Of a stretch of 64,000 nucleotides of DNA, positions 17,231-25,837 are shown piece after piece. Within the stretch, counting starts at the first letter, position 1, and each line of letters opens with the position of its first letter. Under the pieces are notes generated by a model. It was not told where the DNA came from and ran no database searches. It worked only from the letters and a program-made list of their open reading frames with translations. Location of the stretch: NCBI GenBank assembly GCA_964406605.1, contig CAYOSF010000005.1, positions 62,001 through 126,000 on the forward strand. Reading direction: 5' to 3'. Origin of the DNA: CAYOSF01 sp964406605. GTDB lineage: Bacteria; Chloroflexota; Dehalococcoidia; DSTF01; RBG-16-68-14. The position numbers and the translations under genes are program-made.

Positions 17231-18909
17231 AAGAGCAACTCCTGCACTACCTCTCGCACCGTCTCCATAGGCACGTCCGGCCGGACGACGGTGTGGCCCG
17301 CGTCCTCCAGCAGGACCCAGCGCACCGCCCCGCCGGCCACCTTCTTGTCGAGCGCGATGGCGGCCTCGACCCGACCGGGGTCCAGCTTCGGGCCTCTCGT
17401 CGGCAGACCGAAGCGCTCCAGCAGCGCCCGCTGACGCTCGACCAGTTCCGGTGGGGTCACCCCCACACGGCGACCGATCTCGGCGGCCGCCATCATGCCG
17501 ACGCCGACGGCCTCACCGTGGAGGACGTCCGTGTAGCCGGCGGCCGCCTCGATACCGTGCCCGACGGTGTGTCCGTAGTTGAGGACCGCGCGGCGGCCGG
17601 TGTCCCGCTCGTCCTCCGCGACCACCGAAGCCTTGATCGCCACGTTTCTCCGCACGATATCGACGGCGACGGCGGGCTCCAGGTGAAGCAGGTCGTCGGC
17701 GTGCTCCTCCAGGTCAGCGAGGAGCTGCGGGTCGAGGATCAAGGCGTGCTTGATGATCTCGGCGCAGCCTTCCACCAGCGTGCGATGGGGGAGCGTCTTC
17801 AGCGTCGAGACATCCTGAACGACAAGCCGGGGCTGGTAGAACGCGCCGATCAGGTTCTTCCCTTCCCGGTGGTCAACGGCCACCTTGCCGCCGACCGAGG
17901 CGTCCACCATCGCCAGGACCGAGGTCGGCGCCTGCACGAACGGCATGCCGCGCAGGTAGGTGGCCGCGACGAAGCCCGCCAGGTCGCCCACCATGCCGCC
18001 TCCGAGCGCCACGATGGTGTGGCCCCGCTCTGCCCGGCGCGCGGTCAGCCAGTCGTAGACGGTGGCGGCGGTGTCCAGCGTCTTGCTCGCCTCCCCGGCC
18101 GGGACGGCTAAGGCGTCGGCCTGGAAACCGGCCTCTCGCAGAGAGAGCAGCGCGCGGTCGCCGTAGCGCGGCAGGACGTGCGTGTCTCCCACGACGTAGG
18201 CCGCGCCGGTCAGGCCGGCGTCCCGAAGCAGCCCGCCCAGGCGATCCAGCACTCCCCAGCCGACGGTGACCGCATAGCGCCGCGACGGCGTGTCGATCCA
18301 CAGCGGTTCGGCAGCGGGCGCGTTCCTGCGCTCCTGCGGCAGCACGAGCCGGTCGGGATGGCAGGCGAACCAGGCGCCGGCGTTGCGCACGGCATCCAGC
18401 ACGGTGTCCGCGACCTGCTGCGGCGTCTGCCCCTCGGTGTCGACGACCATGTCGGCGAGGGCGTAGAGCGGCTGGCGCTGCGCCTTCAACTCGACGACGC
18501 GGGCCAGCGGATCCGGCCCCGCGAGCAGAGGCCGCTCCGATACGTCCTCCGCGCCGGCCAGACGATCGAGGATGGTCTGCGGCGACGCTTCCAGGCAGAT
18601 GACGAGGCCGTCTTCCGCCATCGCCCTTCGGTTCTCCTCGCCCGCGATGGCGCCGCCGCCGGTGGCGACCACGACATCCTCTTGCGACGCAACGTGCCTG
18701 ACGGCCTCCTGCTCCAGCTCGCGAAACCGGGGCTCGCCGTCCTGCTCGAAGATCTCGGGAATCGATCGCGCGGCCTCCTCGATAATGAGCTTGTCCGTGT
18801 CGAGGGCGCGCCAGCCAAGGGCGTCGGCGAGGAGGGAGGCGACCGCCGACTTGCCGGTGCCGGAGAAGCCGGTGAGGAAGACGCGCCGGGGCTGCTCGGC
18901 AGGCATCAT
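17227..18909 (-). CDS. aroKB: Bifunctional shikimate kinase / 3-dehydroquinate synthase
   Basis: 560 aa fusion. Residues 1-170 are shikimate kinase: P-loop GFSGTGKSAVA, DTDKLIIEEAARSIPEIF for shikimate binding, and VVVATGGGAI. Residues about 205-560 are dehydroquinate synthase: GGMVGDLAGFVAATYLRG, ASVGGKVAVDH, GCAEIIKHALI and LNYGHTVGHGIEAA, which supply the metal and NAD sites. The two activities are steps 2 and 5 of the chorismate pathway. The gene starts ATGATG, and the first ATG overlaps the stop of the amidohydrolase gene. AroK-AroB fusions are known in several bacteria; the order here is kinase first. Confidence 0.95.
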   Translation of the reverse strand: MMPAEQPRRVFLTGFSGTGKSAVASLLADALGWRALDTDKLIIEEAARSIPEIFEQDGEPRFRELEQEAVRHVASQEDVVVATGGGAIAGEENRRAMAEDGLVICLEASPQTILDRLAGAEDVSERPLLAGPDPLARVVELKAQRQPLYALADMVVDTEGQTPQQVADTVLDAVRNAGAWFACHPDRLVLPQERRNAPAAEPLWIDTPSRRYAVTVGWGVLDRLGGLLRDAGLTGAAYVVGDTHVLPRYGDRALLSLREAGFQADALAVPAGEASKTLDTAATVYDWLTARRAERGHTIVALGGGMVGDLAGFVAATYLRGMPFVQAPTSVLAMVDASVGGKVAVDHREGKNLIGAFYQPRLVVQDVSTLKTLPHRTLVEGCAEIIKHALILDPQLLADLEEHADDLLHLEPAVAVDIVRRNVAIKASVVAEDERDTGRRAVLNYGHTVGHGIEAAAGYTDVLHGEAVGVGMMAAAEIGRRVGVTPPELVERQRALLERFGLPTRGPKLDPGRVEAAIALDKKVAGGAVRWVLLEDAGHTVVRPDVPMETVREVVQELLL

Positions 18910-19739
18910 TCGGCCAGGTTGAAGACGCGCAGGGCGTTGAGCCGCAGGAACTTCTCTTTGGCTTCGGGTCTCAGCTCCAGGTCTTCCACCTGCTCCCGCG
19001 CGCGTACCATCGGCAGCATGGGGTAGTTGGTGCCCCAGAGCACCTTGTCCTGCCCGTAGGAGTTCATGAAATGCAGCAGCGCGGGCGGATAGTAGCGCGG
19101 CAGGTGCGCTGAGGTGTCGATGTGGACGTTGGGGTACTTCCAGGCCAGAGCGATCATCTCGTCCGTCCAGGGGTAGCCGATGTGACCGCCGACGATGACC
19201 AGGTCGGGGAAGGTCAGCGCAACGTCGTCCAGGTAGGGGATGGGCCGGCCCGGCTCCGATCGCCGCAGCGGGCCCGTATGCCCGACCTGGCAGCAGAAGG
19301 GCACGCCCAGCTCGATGCACTTGACGTACAGGGGGTAGTAGTGGCGGTCGTTGGGCGGCAGGTCCCACATCCAGGGAAGGACGAACAGGCCTCTCAGGCC
19401 CAGGTCGCGCACGGCCCGCTCAAGCTCTCGGACCGCCTCCATGGGCCGAAGGAGATCGACGGCGGCCAGGCCGACGAAGCGATCCGGATAGCGGGCTACG
19501 CAGTCCGCGATCTCGTCGTTGGTGATGATCCAGCCGTCGGGGGCGCACCACGCCCGGAGCATCGCCCGTTGGACGCCGGCCTCATCCATGTTGGCCACGA
19601 GGTCCGAAACCGGGACACCATCGAGGCGGGGACTCTCGCGCGTAACCCGGAACAGCGAAGCGAACTCCGGCCGGTTCAGGAGAGCGGCGGTGCCCGGCTG
19701 CGCCCAGGCGTCTACGGCGGGGATGGAGGTCTCACCCAC
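18906..19739 (-). CDS. Amidohydrolase family protein (TIM-barrel metal-dependent hydrolase)
   Basis: 277 aa of the amidohydrolase-2 type, related to ACMSD-like decarboxylases. Segments RFVGLAAVDLLRPMEAVRELE, LGLRGLFVLPW, VPFCCQVGHTGP, LVIVGGHIGYPWTDEM and VLWGTNYPML mark the successive barrel strands. The last normally reads FGSDxP, and the Asp is replaced by Asn here. The N-terminal HxH is replaced (VDAWAQPG), so the canonical first metal pair is missing and activity is uncertain. Start GTG 19739 is used; AGCGAGAG upstream is a weak ribosome site. It sits inside the shikimate operon, overlapping aroKB by 4 bp. Confidence 0.8.
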   Translation of the reverse strand: MGETSIPAVDAWAQPGTAALLNRPEFASLFRVTRESPRLDGVPVSDLVANMDEAGVQRAMLRAWCAPDGWIITNDEIADCVARYPDRFVGLAAVDLLRPMEAVRELERAVRDLGLRGLFVLPWMWDLPPNDRHYYPLYVKCIELGVPFCCQVGHTGPLRRSEPGRPIPYLDDVALTFPDLVIVGGHIGYPWTDEMIALAWKYPNVHIDTSAHLPRYYPPALLHFMNSYGQDKVLWGTNYPMLPMVRAREQVEDLELRPEAKEKFLRLNALRVFNLAE

Positions 19740-19757
19740 TGTGCTCTCGCTTTGCTC

Positions 19758-20522
19758 TCATCCGGCCAGCTTGAAGTGATGGCACCACGGTCCTTCGAGG
19801 AGGTTGTCTACCCTCCGCAGCAGGATATCGCTATGCCTTTCACTGGGGAGTAAGAAGAACGTTCTGAGAGCCCAGCGGCGGAACAGCAACGGTATGACGA
19901 CGCCCGCCCCAAGCCAGCGCTTGATTTGCGATATGCGTTCGCCTATCTGATCCTTGATGGGCTTCGTGTGGTCGGAGTGCTGGTAGATGACGATGCTCTG
20001 GTTCCTGCGAACGCACGGGAGCAGCTCCTCATAGAAGACGTACTTGGGCCCCGCCTTGTGCTGCGGCCGAGTACCTACCTCAAGACCGATATCGGGATCC
20101 ACAAAGACCATGTCACAATCCTCTGTGAGGCGGTGTGCCTCGGTTACCCACTGTTTCCTGTGAGCGAGCCGAGAGTCGGGCGTGGCATTGTTGCCATGGA
20201 TGTCGAGAGGCACTTCGTAGAAGACCGTGACCGATGGGAGAATGCCGCTATCCCGAACGCTCGTAACGCTTCTCCGGTTGGAGCGGACTATCTTCCCAAG
20301 GGCATCAAACAGCGGCTCGTCGCAAGACCTGAACTCTTCTGGTCTGCTCAGGTAGTCCGTGAACTTGCCTGCGCCGGGCGGGTTCAGATCGTCTGTGGTC
20401 AGATACCAGAGCACGCCCAGAGAGAGTGCTGGTTTGCCATCAGACGGCTGCGGCGATGTCAAGGCTCTGAGCAGCCCATACTTGCCGAAATCGCCGATGT
20501 CGCCGACGAATCTGTCCTGCAA
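19758..20522 (-). CDS. Conserved protein of unknown function (MQDRFVGDIGDFGKYGLLR family)
   Basis: 254 aa. The N-terminus QDRFVGDIGDFGKYGLLRAL and the later MVFVDPDIGLEVG resemble a widespread uncharacterised bacterial family that I recall by sequence but cannot name. The D-P-D-x-G-L-E motif and YVFYEELLP / SIVIYQHSDHTKP suggest an alpha/beta fold enzyme. Start is TTG 20522, only three bases after the aroC stop, with GGAGACGTAGAGG as ribosome site. AT content and codon choice differ from the flanking aro genes, suggesting later insertion into the operon without disrupting it. Confidence 0.75.
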   Translation of the reverse strand: MQDRFVGDIGDFGKYGLLRALTSPQPSDGKPALSLGVLWYLTTDDLNPPGAGKFTDYLSRPEEFRSCDEPLFDALGKIVRSNRRSVTSVRDSGILPSVTVFYEVPLDIHGNNATPDSRLAHRKQWVTEAHRLTEDCDMVFVDPDIGLEVGTRPQHKAGPKYVFYEELLPCVRRNQSIVIYQHSDHTKPIKDQIGERISQIKRWLGAGVVIPLLFRRWALRTFFLLPSERHSDILLRRVDNLLEGPWCHHFKLAG

Positions 20523-20525
20523 CCT

Positions 20526-21728
20526 CTACGTCTCCGTCGTCTCTTCCTCGGCTGGAGGGACGGCCTCTCCGCCGCGCGGCCCTATCGTCTCCAGGTAGGC
20601 CCTGTAGTTGCGCAGCGTCTCCTCGATGTGGTCGCCGCCGAACTTCTCCAGGCAGGCACCGGCTATCACCATCGCCACGAGCGCCTCGCCGATGACGCCA
20701 GCGGCGGGAACGACGCAGACGTCGCTGCGCTCGAAGTGGGCCGGTATCTCCTCGCCGGTGCGCAGATCGACGGACGGCAGGGAGCGGTGGAGCGTGGCGA
20801 TGGGCTTGAGCGCGGCCCTCACCACCAGGTCTTCGCCGTTGGTCATGCCGCCTTCGGTGCCGCCCATGCGGTTGGTCGCGCGCCGCCAGGGCCGTTCGCC
20901 CCACTGGTCGATGGGCAGGATCACGTCGTGGACCTGGGAGCCTCGCTGGCGGGCGCCCGCGAAGCCGGCGCCGATCTCCACACCCTTGACCGCATTGAGG
21001 CTCATCATGGCCTGCGCCAACCGCCCATCGATCTTGCGGTCCCAGTGGACGTGGCTGCCCAGGCCGATAGGCACGTTCGCCGCGCGCACCTCGATGACGC
21101 CGCCGAGGCTGTCGCCGTCTTCCCGGGCGGCATCGATAGCGGCGATCATGCGCGGCTCGGCGTCGGCATCGGCGCAGCGCACGACGGAGGCTTCCACCGC
21201 GTCCCAGTCCGGCTCGCCTTCCACCTGCGCGTCGATACCGTCGATGGCGACGGTGTGGCTGTGAACCGTGACTCCGAACTCGTCGAGGAGGCGGCGGGCG
21301 ACCGCGCCGGCGGCGACGCGGGCCGCCGTCTCGCGCGCGCTGGCGCGCTCCAGAATAGGGCGTACGTCGTCGAAGCCGTACTTGAGGATGCCGGGCAGGT
21401 CGGCGTGCCCGGGGCGCAGGCGTGTCACCTTGTCGACGGGCTCCTCGGGCTCCTCTAACGCCATCACGTCCTGCCAGTTCGCCCAGTCCTTGTTCTCGAT
21501 CAGCAGAGAGATGGGGGTTCCGAGCGTCAGGCCATGGCGCACGCCCGACCGGATCTCCGCCCGGTCCTGCTCGATCTGCTGCCGCGCGCCGCGTCCGTGT
21601 CCGCCCTGACGCCGCCGCAGATCGCGGGCGATGTACTCCTCCGTGAGGCCGAGTCCGGCCGGCACGCCTTCCACGATGATGGTCAGTCCCTTGCCGTGGG
21701 ATTCGCCGGCGGTGAGGTAGCGGAACAT
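20526..21728 (-). CDS. aroC: Chorismate synthase
   Basis: 400 aa, normal size. It opens with FRYLTAGESHGKGLTIIVEG and continues with RRRQGGHGRGARQQIEQD, the FMN- and EPSP-binding Arg/His-rich blocks. RPGHADLPGILKYGFDDVRPILERASARETAAR and GGMTNGEDLVVRAALKPIATL match the remaining signatures. It catalyses the last step to chorismate using reduced FMN. It lies in the middle of the minus-strand operon, nine bases after the upstream membrane gene. Confidence 0.97.
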   Translation of the reverse strand: MFRYLTAGESHGKGLTIIVEGVPAGLGLTEEYIARDLRRRQGGHGRGARQQIEQDRAEIRSGVRHGLTLGTPISLLIENKDWANWQDVMALEEPEEPVDKVTRLRPGHADLPGILKYGFDDVRPILERASARETAARVAAGAVARRLLDEFGVTVHSHTVAIDGIDAQVEGEPDWDAVEASVVRCADADAEPRMIAAIDAAREDGDSLGGVIEVRAANVPIGLGSHVHWDRKIDGRLAQAMMSLNAVKGVEIGAGFAGARQRGSQVHDVILPIDQWGERPWRRATNRMGGTEGGMTNGEDLVVRAALKPIATLHRSLPSVDLRTGEEIPAHFERSDVCVVPAAGVIGEALVAMVIAGACLEKFGGDHIEETLRNYRAYLETIGPRGGEAVPPAEEETTET

Positions 21729-21737
21729 GTGGACCCC

Positions 21738-22415
21738 CTAGAGAACCCGTTCTGGGCCTTCCCGCTGGCCGTCCCCGCGGGCGCCGTTGGTGCCGGCTCG
21801 CTGCGAGCGTTCGTCGAGATCGATGGGGCGGGCGTCGCCCTCGGTGCCGAGCCGGTAGCGCGCCCCCAGCATTTCGGCGATCACCTCGGGCGGGTCATTC
21901 TCCCAGTCGATCTCCGCGGCGGCGGAGCGGTGGGCCAGCGTGGTCAGAATACGGCTCTGGCTGACCTTGCCCGCCGCGTCGCCGAGCACCGTGTAGATGT
22001 CGATCTGCACCCGCTCCGGCCGCACGTGCGGGACATCGTAGAAGAACCGTTCCGCCAGCGCGGCCGTGATCCGTTTTCCTTCGTCGAGGGCGCTGCTCAC
22101 CTGCCGGCGCGCGCCGCCGACCAGAGCGAACTGCGGCTCGGCCGTGCTGGAGAGGTGAATCTGGTCACGTCCCGCCTCCACCAGTTGAACGCCCTGGACG
22201 CCCGCCCAGACGGTCGTCGATATGCCCTGCGGCGGCCCTTCCGAGCGCCAGCGCAACAGCTCGACCTGGATGAGCTGGGTGATCATCTCGATGTCGCCCT
22301 CCTCGACCTTGCTCCGCCAGAAGCGATGCGTTCGCGTCTCCTTGAACATGAAGAAACCGAAGACGGCGAAGAGGAGTGCGATGATGAGGATGCCTACGCC
22401 GATGCCCCAGGACAT
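21738..22415 (-). CDS. Membrane-anchored protein of unknown function, 225 aa
   Basis: One N-terminal span (IGVGILIIALLFAVFGFFMF) is followed by Lys/Arg-rich KETRTHRFWRSKVEEGD and a soluble alpha-beta region to the end. The tail is hydrophilic and rich in Arg, Gly and Asp (GARGDGQREGPERVL). The topology puts the soluble domain in the cytoplasm by the positive-inside rule. No motif is recognised. It lies between the secreted protein and aroC, three and nine bases from its neighbours, so it is part of the operon. Confidence 0.7.
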   Translation of the reverse strand: MSWGIGVGILIIALLFAVFGFFMFKETRTHRFWRSKVEEGDIEMITQLIQVELLRWRSEGPPQGISTTVWAGVQGVQLVEAGRDQIHLSSTAEPQFALVGGARRQVSSALDEGKRITAALAERFFYDVPHVRPERVQIDIYTVLGDAAGKVSQSRILTTLAHRSAAAEIDWENDPPEVIAEMLGARYRLGTEGDARPIDLDERSQRAGTNGARGDGQREGPERVL

Positions 22416-22418
22416 GAG

Positions 22419-22964
22419 CTAGATCCTCCTCCGGGCGAGCACAAGCCCACCGAGCACGAGTGCAGAGCCGAAGGCCAGCAGAGCGGCCAGCGCGGGGACG
22501 GCGGGACTCCAAGAGGCCCCTGAAGGACCGTTGCCTGCGGCCGCGATCTCGTCGGGCGTGCAGAACTGGTCAGCCGTGACAGCGAATCCGTCCGTGATGA
22601 AGACAAGCCCGTCGTCGTTCACAGCCTCCAAGGTGACCTCGAAGCCCTTCCGCCAGGTCAGACTCTCGTTCTCCGCCAAAGGAAACGTGTAGCTCGTAGT
22701 GTTGGCGGCCAACACTTCCGAGAACTCCACAGTCTCTGACAGGATGTCCCCGCCACTTGTGCAAGACGGAGGCGGGGAGTAGGTGACCAATCCGAATATT
22801 CGGTACTCCACCTCGCGATCCTGATCCCTCCATGTCACGCCGCCGTCTGCTGGCTCGAAGTCAAGTGGTCCGACCGGGCCGCTCTGGGCGGCCGCATGGT
22901 CCGATCGGGGCACGCCAAGGGCGAGGAGCGCAAGCGCGAGAAGCGCTGCCATTCGCGGGATCAT
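22419..22964 (-). CDS. Secreted protein with C-terminal membrane anchor, 181 aa
   Basis: A signal peptide (MAALLALALLALGV, probable cut after HAAAQ) is followed by about 110 extracellular residues rich in beta-forming sequence. A C-terminal span (LAALLAFGSALVLGGLVLARRRI) ends in Arg-Arg-Arg-Ile, like sortase-independent or archaeosortase-type anchors, but no LPxTG is present. The fold resembles small beta-sandwich domains; no family is assigned. Its ATG overlaps the aroE stop as ATGA. Confidence 0.7.
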   Translation of the reverse strand: MIPRMAALLALALLALGVPRSDHAAAQSGPVGPLDFEPADGGVTWRDQDREVEYRIFGLVTYSPPPSCTSGGDILSETVEFSEVLAANTTSYTFPLAENESLTWRKGFEVTLEAVNDDGLVFITDGFAVTADQFCTPDEIAAAGNGPSGASWSPAVPALAALLAFGSALVLGGLVLARRRI

Positions 22965-23830
22965 GGTGAAGCTTCCATCCCGGTCAGCGCCTCGCGCCCG
23001 GCCGCCAGCATCTCTTGGACGGGCGCGTCCTGACCTGTCCAGAGCCGGAAGGACTCAGCGGCCTGGTAGACCAGCATCGCCAGCCCGGAGACCGCGTTGG
23101 CACCCTTCTCCCTCGCCAGCTTAACCAGCGGCGTCTCCAGCGGGTTGTACACCAGATCGAACACCACCGCGCCGTCCGGTAGTTGCGCCGGCGTGAGGGG
23201 ACTCCGGCCCTCGGTCTCGGTGCCCTTCATGCCGACCGGGGTGCAGTTCACGACCAGGTCGGCCTCGGCAAGGGCGCGCAGGAACACGCCGTCCAGCCAG
23301 TCCGTGGCAGCGAATTCCGCGTTGCGGCCTGCAATGCTCCCCATGTCGGCGGCGAATCTCTCCAACTGCTCCGGGATGGGCCCGGTTACGGCTATGGTGG
23401 ACGCACCCCCGTCGATCAGCGCGAGGACGACCGCGCGCGCGGCGCCGCCCGCCCCCAACACCGCCGTGCGCTTCCCCTTGGGGTCGAATCCGGCATCCTC
23501 GCGCAGCGCACGGGCGAAACCCCACACGTCGCTATTGTAGCCGACGAGGTCGCCGCCCTCGTTGGCGATGGTATTGACCGCGCCGATACGCTTTGCGCCA
23601 CTGTCCACCCGCTCGAGCATGGGTACCACCGCCTCCTTGTGAGGGATGGTGACGTTGGCGCCCAGCGCGTCGTCCTCCCGCAGGCTGTGGACGCGCGCTT
23701 CAAGCTCCTCGGGTGACGTCTGCCATGCCTCGTACGTGGCTTCGACGCCGCAGGCCCCGAAGGCAACCTGAAAGAGCGTCGGGCTCAGAGAGTGCCCGAT
23801 CGGGAAGCCGATAACGCCTGCGCGCTTCAC
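22961..23830 (-). CDS. aroE: Shikimate 5-dehydrogenase
   Basis: 289 aa. GVIGFPIGHSLSP is the shikimate-binding start, NVTIPHKEAVVP carries the catalytic Lys, and GAGGAARAVVLAL is the NADP-binding loop. ADLVVNCTPVGM, VFDLVYNPLETPL and GLAMLVYQAAESF complete the signature. It reduces 3-dehydroshikimate. Start is taken as GTG 23830 because AGCAGGAGC lies just upstream, 17 bases after the mltG stop; the longer in-frame start at 23857 would place that site inside the gene and overlap mltG. Confidence 0.95.
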   Translation of the reverse strand: MKRAGVIGFPIGHSLSPTLFQVAFGACGVEATYEAWQTSPEELEARVHSLREDDALGANVTIPHKEAVVPMLERVDSGAKRIGAVNTIANEGGDLVGYNSDVWGFARALREDAGFDPKGKRTAVLGAGGAARAVVLALIDGGASTIAVTGPIPEQLERFAADMGSIAGRNAEFAATDWLDGVFLRALAEADLVVNCTPVGMKGTETEGRSPLTPAQLPDGAVVFDLVYNPLETPLVKLAREKGANAVSGLAMLVYQAAESFRLWTGQDAPVQEMLAAGREALTGMEASP

Positions 23831-23847
23831 CAGCGGGTTTGCTCCTG

Positions 23848-24933
23848 CTAGCCGCACTCGGGCCGGGTCGGATCGATCTCACACACGTTGCGGTTGTGCT
23901 CCTCCAGCGTCTCGGCGAAGATGTGGCTGCCGTCGGGCCGCGCAACGAAGAACAGGTAGTTCGTCTCGGCCGGCTGCAGGACGGCCATGATCGAATCGAG
24001 TCCCGGGCTGGCAATCGGCCCCGGCGGCAGACCCACGTTGACGTAGGTATTATACGGCGAGTCCACTTCCAGGTCAGCGAGCGTGAGATCGCTCTTCCAG
24101 TAGCCGAACTCTTGAACGCTGGTCGGGTCGCTGCCCAGGGCGTACTGAACGGTGGGATCCGCCTGCAGCGGTAGGCCCAGATCGAGCCGGTTGAGAAAGA
24201 CGCTGGCGATGATCGGCCGCTCCTCCGCGACCTGAGCCTCACGCTCGACGATTGAGGCGAGGATGACGGCTTCGTACAGATCGATATCTCCTGTGGAGAG
24301 GGAAGGCAGGATGGTCTCCCGGTAGCGCTGATCGAAGGCGTTGAGGAGCTTCTGAACGACCTCGTGCCCGCTGGTGTCCCGAGAAAAGCCGTACGTGGCG
24401 GGAAAGAGGAATCCCTCCAGCGCGGCGTCAGGCGGCAGCTCGCTCAGGAACGTTGCCTCGTAGATGTCGCCCAGCGCACGTTGAAAGTCGCCGGCAGAGA
24501 CGATGCCGCGGCTCTCCAGCAGGTCGCCGACCTCCTCAGCCCGCAGGCCCTCCGGAATGGCGACGACCATGGGGGCGGTCACTCCCTGGCTGATCCGACG
24601 GATGGCGGTGAGGGCCGTCTCTCCTCGCTCGAACTCATAGTCGCCCGCCACCATGTCGTCTCCCACGCCCATGAGCGAGGCAAGGACGCGGAAGAGGCGG
24701 GCGCTCTGGATCACGCCTGCGTCCTCCAATGCCTCACCTATCTCGCGGGCGCTGGCCCCCTCGGGCACGGGGACTATGACGGTCTCGCCGCCGGGTTCGC
24801 GCGTCGGGCCCAGGCGAGGTGGCTCCTCGTTGACGAGGGCGCCCGGGGTGCCCGAGAGCAGCCACACGCCGACCCCGAGCAGCACGAGCAGGCCCAGGGC
24901 CACGACAGCCGGGACGGCGCGATTGGCCCTCAT
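23848..24933 (-). CDS. mltG: Endolytic peptidoglycan transglycosylase MltG (YceG-like)
   Basis: 361 aa. One N-terminal span (VPAVVALGLLVLLGVGVWLL) is followed by a LysM-like subdomain (VPEGASAREIGEALEDAGVI). The YceG catalytic domain then has VILASIVEREAQ with the catalytic Glu, LGLPLQADPTVQYALG, and YNTYVNVGLPPGPIASPG. The enzyme cleaves nascent glycan strands outside the membrane and sets their length. It overlaps ruvX by 4 bp, the common yqgF-mltG pairing. Confidence 0.95.
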   Translation of the reverse strand: MRANRAVPAVVALGLLVLLGVGVWLLSGTPGALVNEEPPRLGPTREPGGETVIVPVPEGASAREIGEALEDAGVIQSARLFRVLASLMGVGDDMVAGDYEFERGETALTAIRRISQGVTAPMVVAIPEGLRAEEVGDLLESRGIVSAGDFQRALGDIYEATFLSELPPDAALEGFLFPATYGFSRDTSGHEVVQKLLNAFDQRYRETILPSLSTGDIDLYEAVILASIVEREAQVAEERPIIASVFLNRLDLGLPLQADPTVQYALGSDPTSVQEFGYWKSDLTLADLEVDSPYNTYVNVGLPPGPIASPGLDSIMAVLQPAETNYLFFVARPDGSHIFAETLEEHNRNVCEIDPTRPECG

Positions 24934-25382
24934 GGCTCGGTGGCGGACGGCGTATCCGGGCGGTGCCGGTCCAGGTAGCTCTGCAGGATGATGGCGGCCG
25001 CCAGGTCATCCTCCGGTTCGCGGCGCTTCTTGGCGCCCCTCGCCAGGCGCTTTCTAGGGCCGACCCGGGCTCTCGCCGCCTGCACTGATGTCAGGCGCTC
25101 ATCCCAGAGCTCCAGCGGCAGGCCGCTGGCGGCCGCGAGCCGGGCGGCGAAGGCACGCACCCGATGCGCTTGGGGGCCGGCGGAACCGTCGAGTGAGAGC
25201 GGGTCACCCACTACCAGCGCGACGGCGTCCTCGTCTCGGGCGAGCTGCGTGATAGTCCGCGTGTCGGCCTCGTCGCCGCGACGCTCGAGAACGCGCAGAG
25301 GAACGGCCAGGCGGCCCTCGGGCGCGGAGATCGCGACGCCGATGTGCCGTTCCCCCACGTCCAGTCCCACGATACGCCCCAC
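24930..25382 (-). CDS. ruvX: Putative Holliday junction resolvase RuvX/YqgF
   Basis: 150 aa RNase H-like fold protein. GLDVGERHIGVAIS carries the first catalytic Asp, VVGDPLSLDGSAGP the second motif, LELWDERLTSVQA the third, and EPEDDLAAAIILQSYLD the last acidic site. The longer open frame from 25439 is rejected because its ATG is the last base pair block of a TATAAT hexamer on the same strand. GTG 25382 is preferred, with GGTGAC just before it. YqgF proteins act on 16S rRNA maturation or DNA junctions. It is the first gene of the long minus-strand operon. Confidence 0.88.
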   Translation of the reverse strand: MGRIVGLDVGERHIGVAISAPEGRLAVPLRVLERRGDEADTRTITQLARDEDAVALVVGDPLSLDGSAGPQAHRVRAFAARLAAASGLPLELWDERLTSVQAARARVGPRKRLARGAKKRREPEDDLAAAIILQSYLDRHRPDTPSATEP

Positions 25383-25437
25383 GTCACCTATCGCTTCTAC
25401 CTTGCGGTTCCGCCCCTCCGGGCGTCTGAGTGTGCAC

Positions 25438-25466
25438 ATTATAGACGGGGCGGGTCTGCGGGTCGA
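25438..25466 (-). promoter_or_regulatory. Promoter of the ruvX-mltG-aro operon
   Basis: TCGACC (25461-25466), a 17 bp spacer and a perfect TATAAT (25438-25443) on the minus strand. Transcription should start near 25431, leaving about 50 bases before ruvX. Confidence 0.65.
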
Positions 25467-25837
25467 GGTTTCCGGGTTACGCCATCCGCCGGACTGGCGC
25501 CTGCAGAACCATTCGCCGCCGGACGATACCTCTCTTGAAGCATGTGAACGCGACTTGACAGGCCGCCATGGCCGCCGCTACCATGCATTCCAGCCTCCGG
25601 GACGTTTGCGCCAAGAGCGGCCGGATGGCTCGATAGATGAGACAATCTTCGGTGGAACGATCAGACGACGAACCTCCTCCAGATAGGCCCCCTTTCACTG
25701 CTCTAACCGGACGGACAGCTCGCGACCGACGAGCCGTCACGCCGGTTTCAGCTCGATATCCCTTCATGATTGGTGATTGATCTGCGTCGGGCCCGTCCGG
25801 CCCGGAATGCCGCGGCCGGCGGTGTCCGCTCCTTTCG
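25440..25837. other. 398 bp divergent intergenic region between ruvX and glmU
   Basis: It contains the minus-strand operon promoter at its left edge and a strong plus-strand promoter at 25555-25584. The 250 bases between that promoter and glmU hold no recognised gene, riboswitch class or terminator. Open frames crossing it (for example minus strand 25477-25899) look random. Confidence 0.5.
25555..25584 (+). promoter_or_regulatory. Sigma70-type promoter, probably for glmU
   Basis: Perfect TTGACA (25555-25560), an 18 bp spacer and TACCAT (25579-25584). The predicted transcript starts near 25591 and would have a long, roughly 245-base leader before glmU. Confidence 0.55.
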
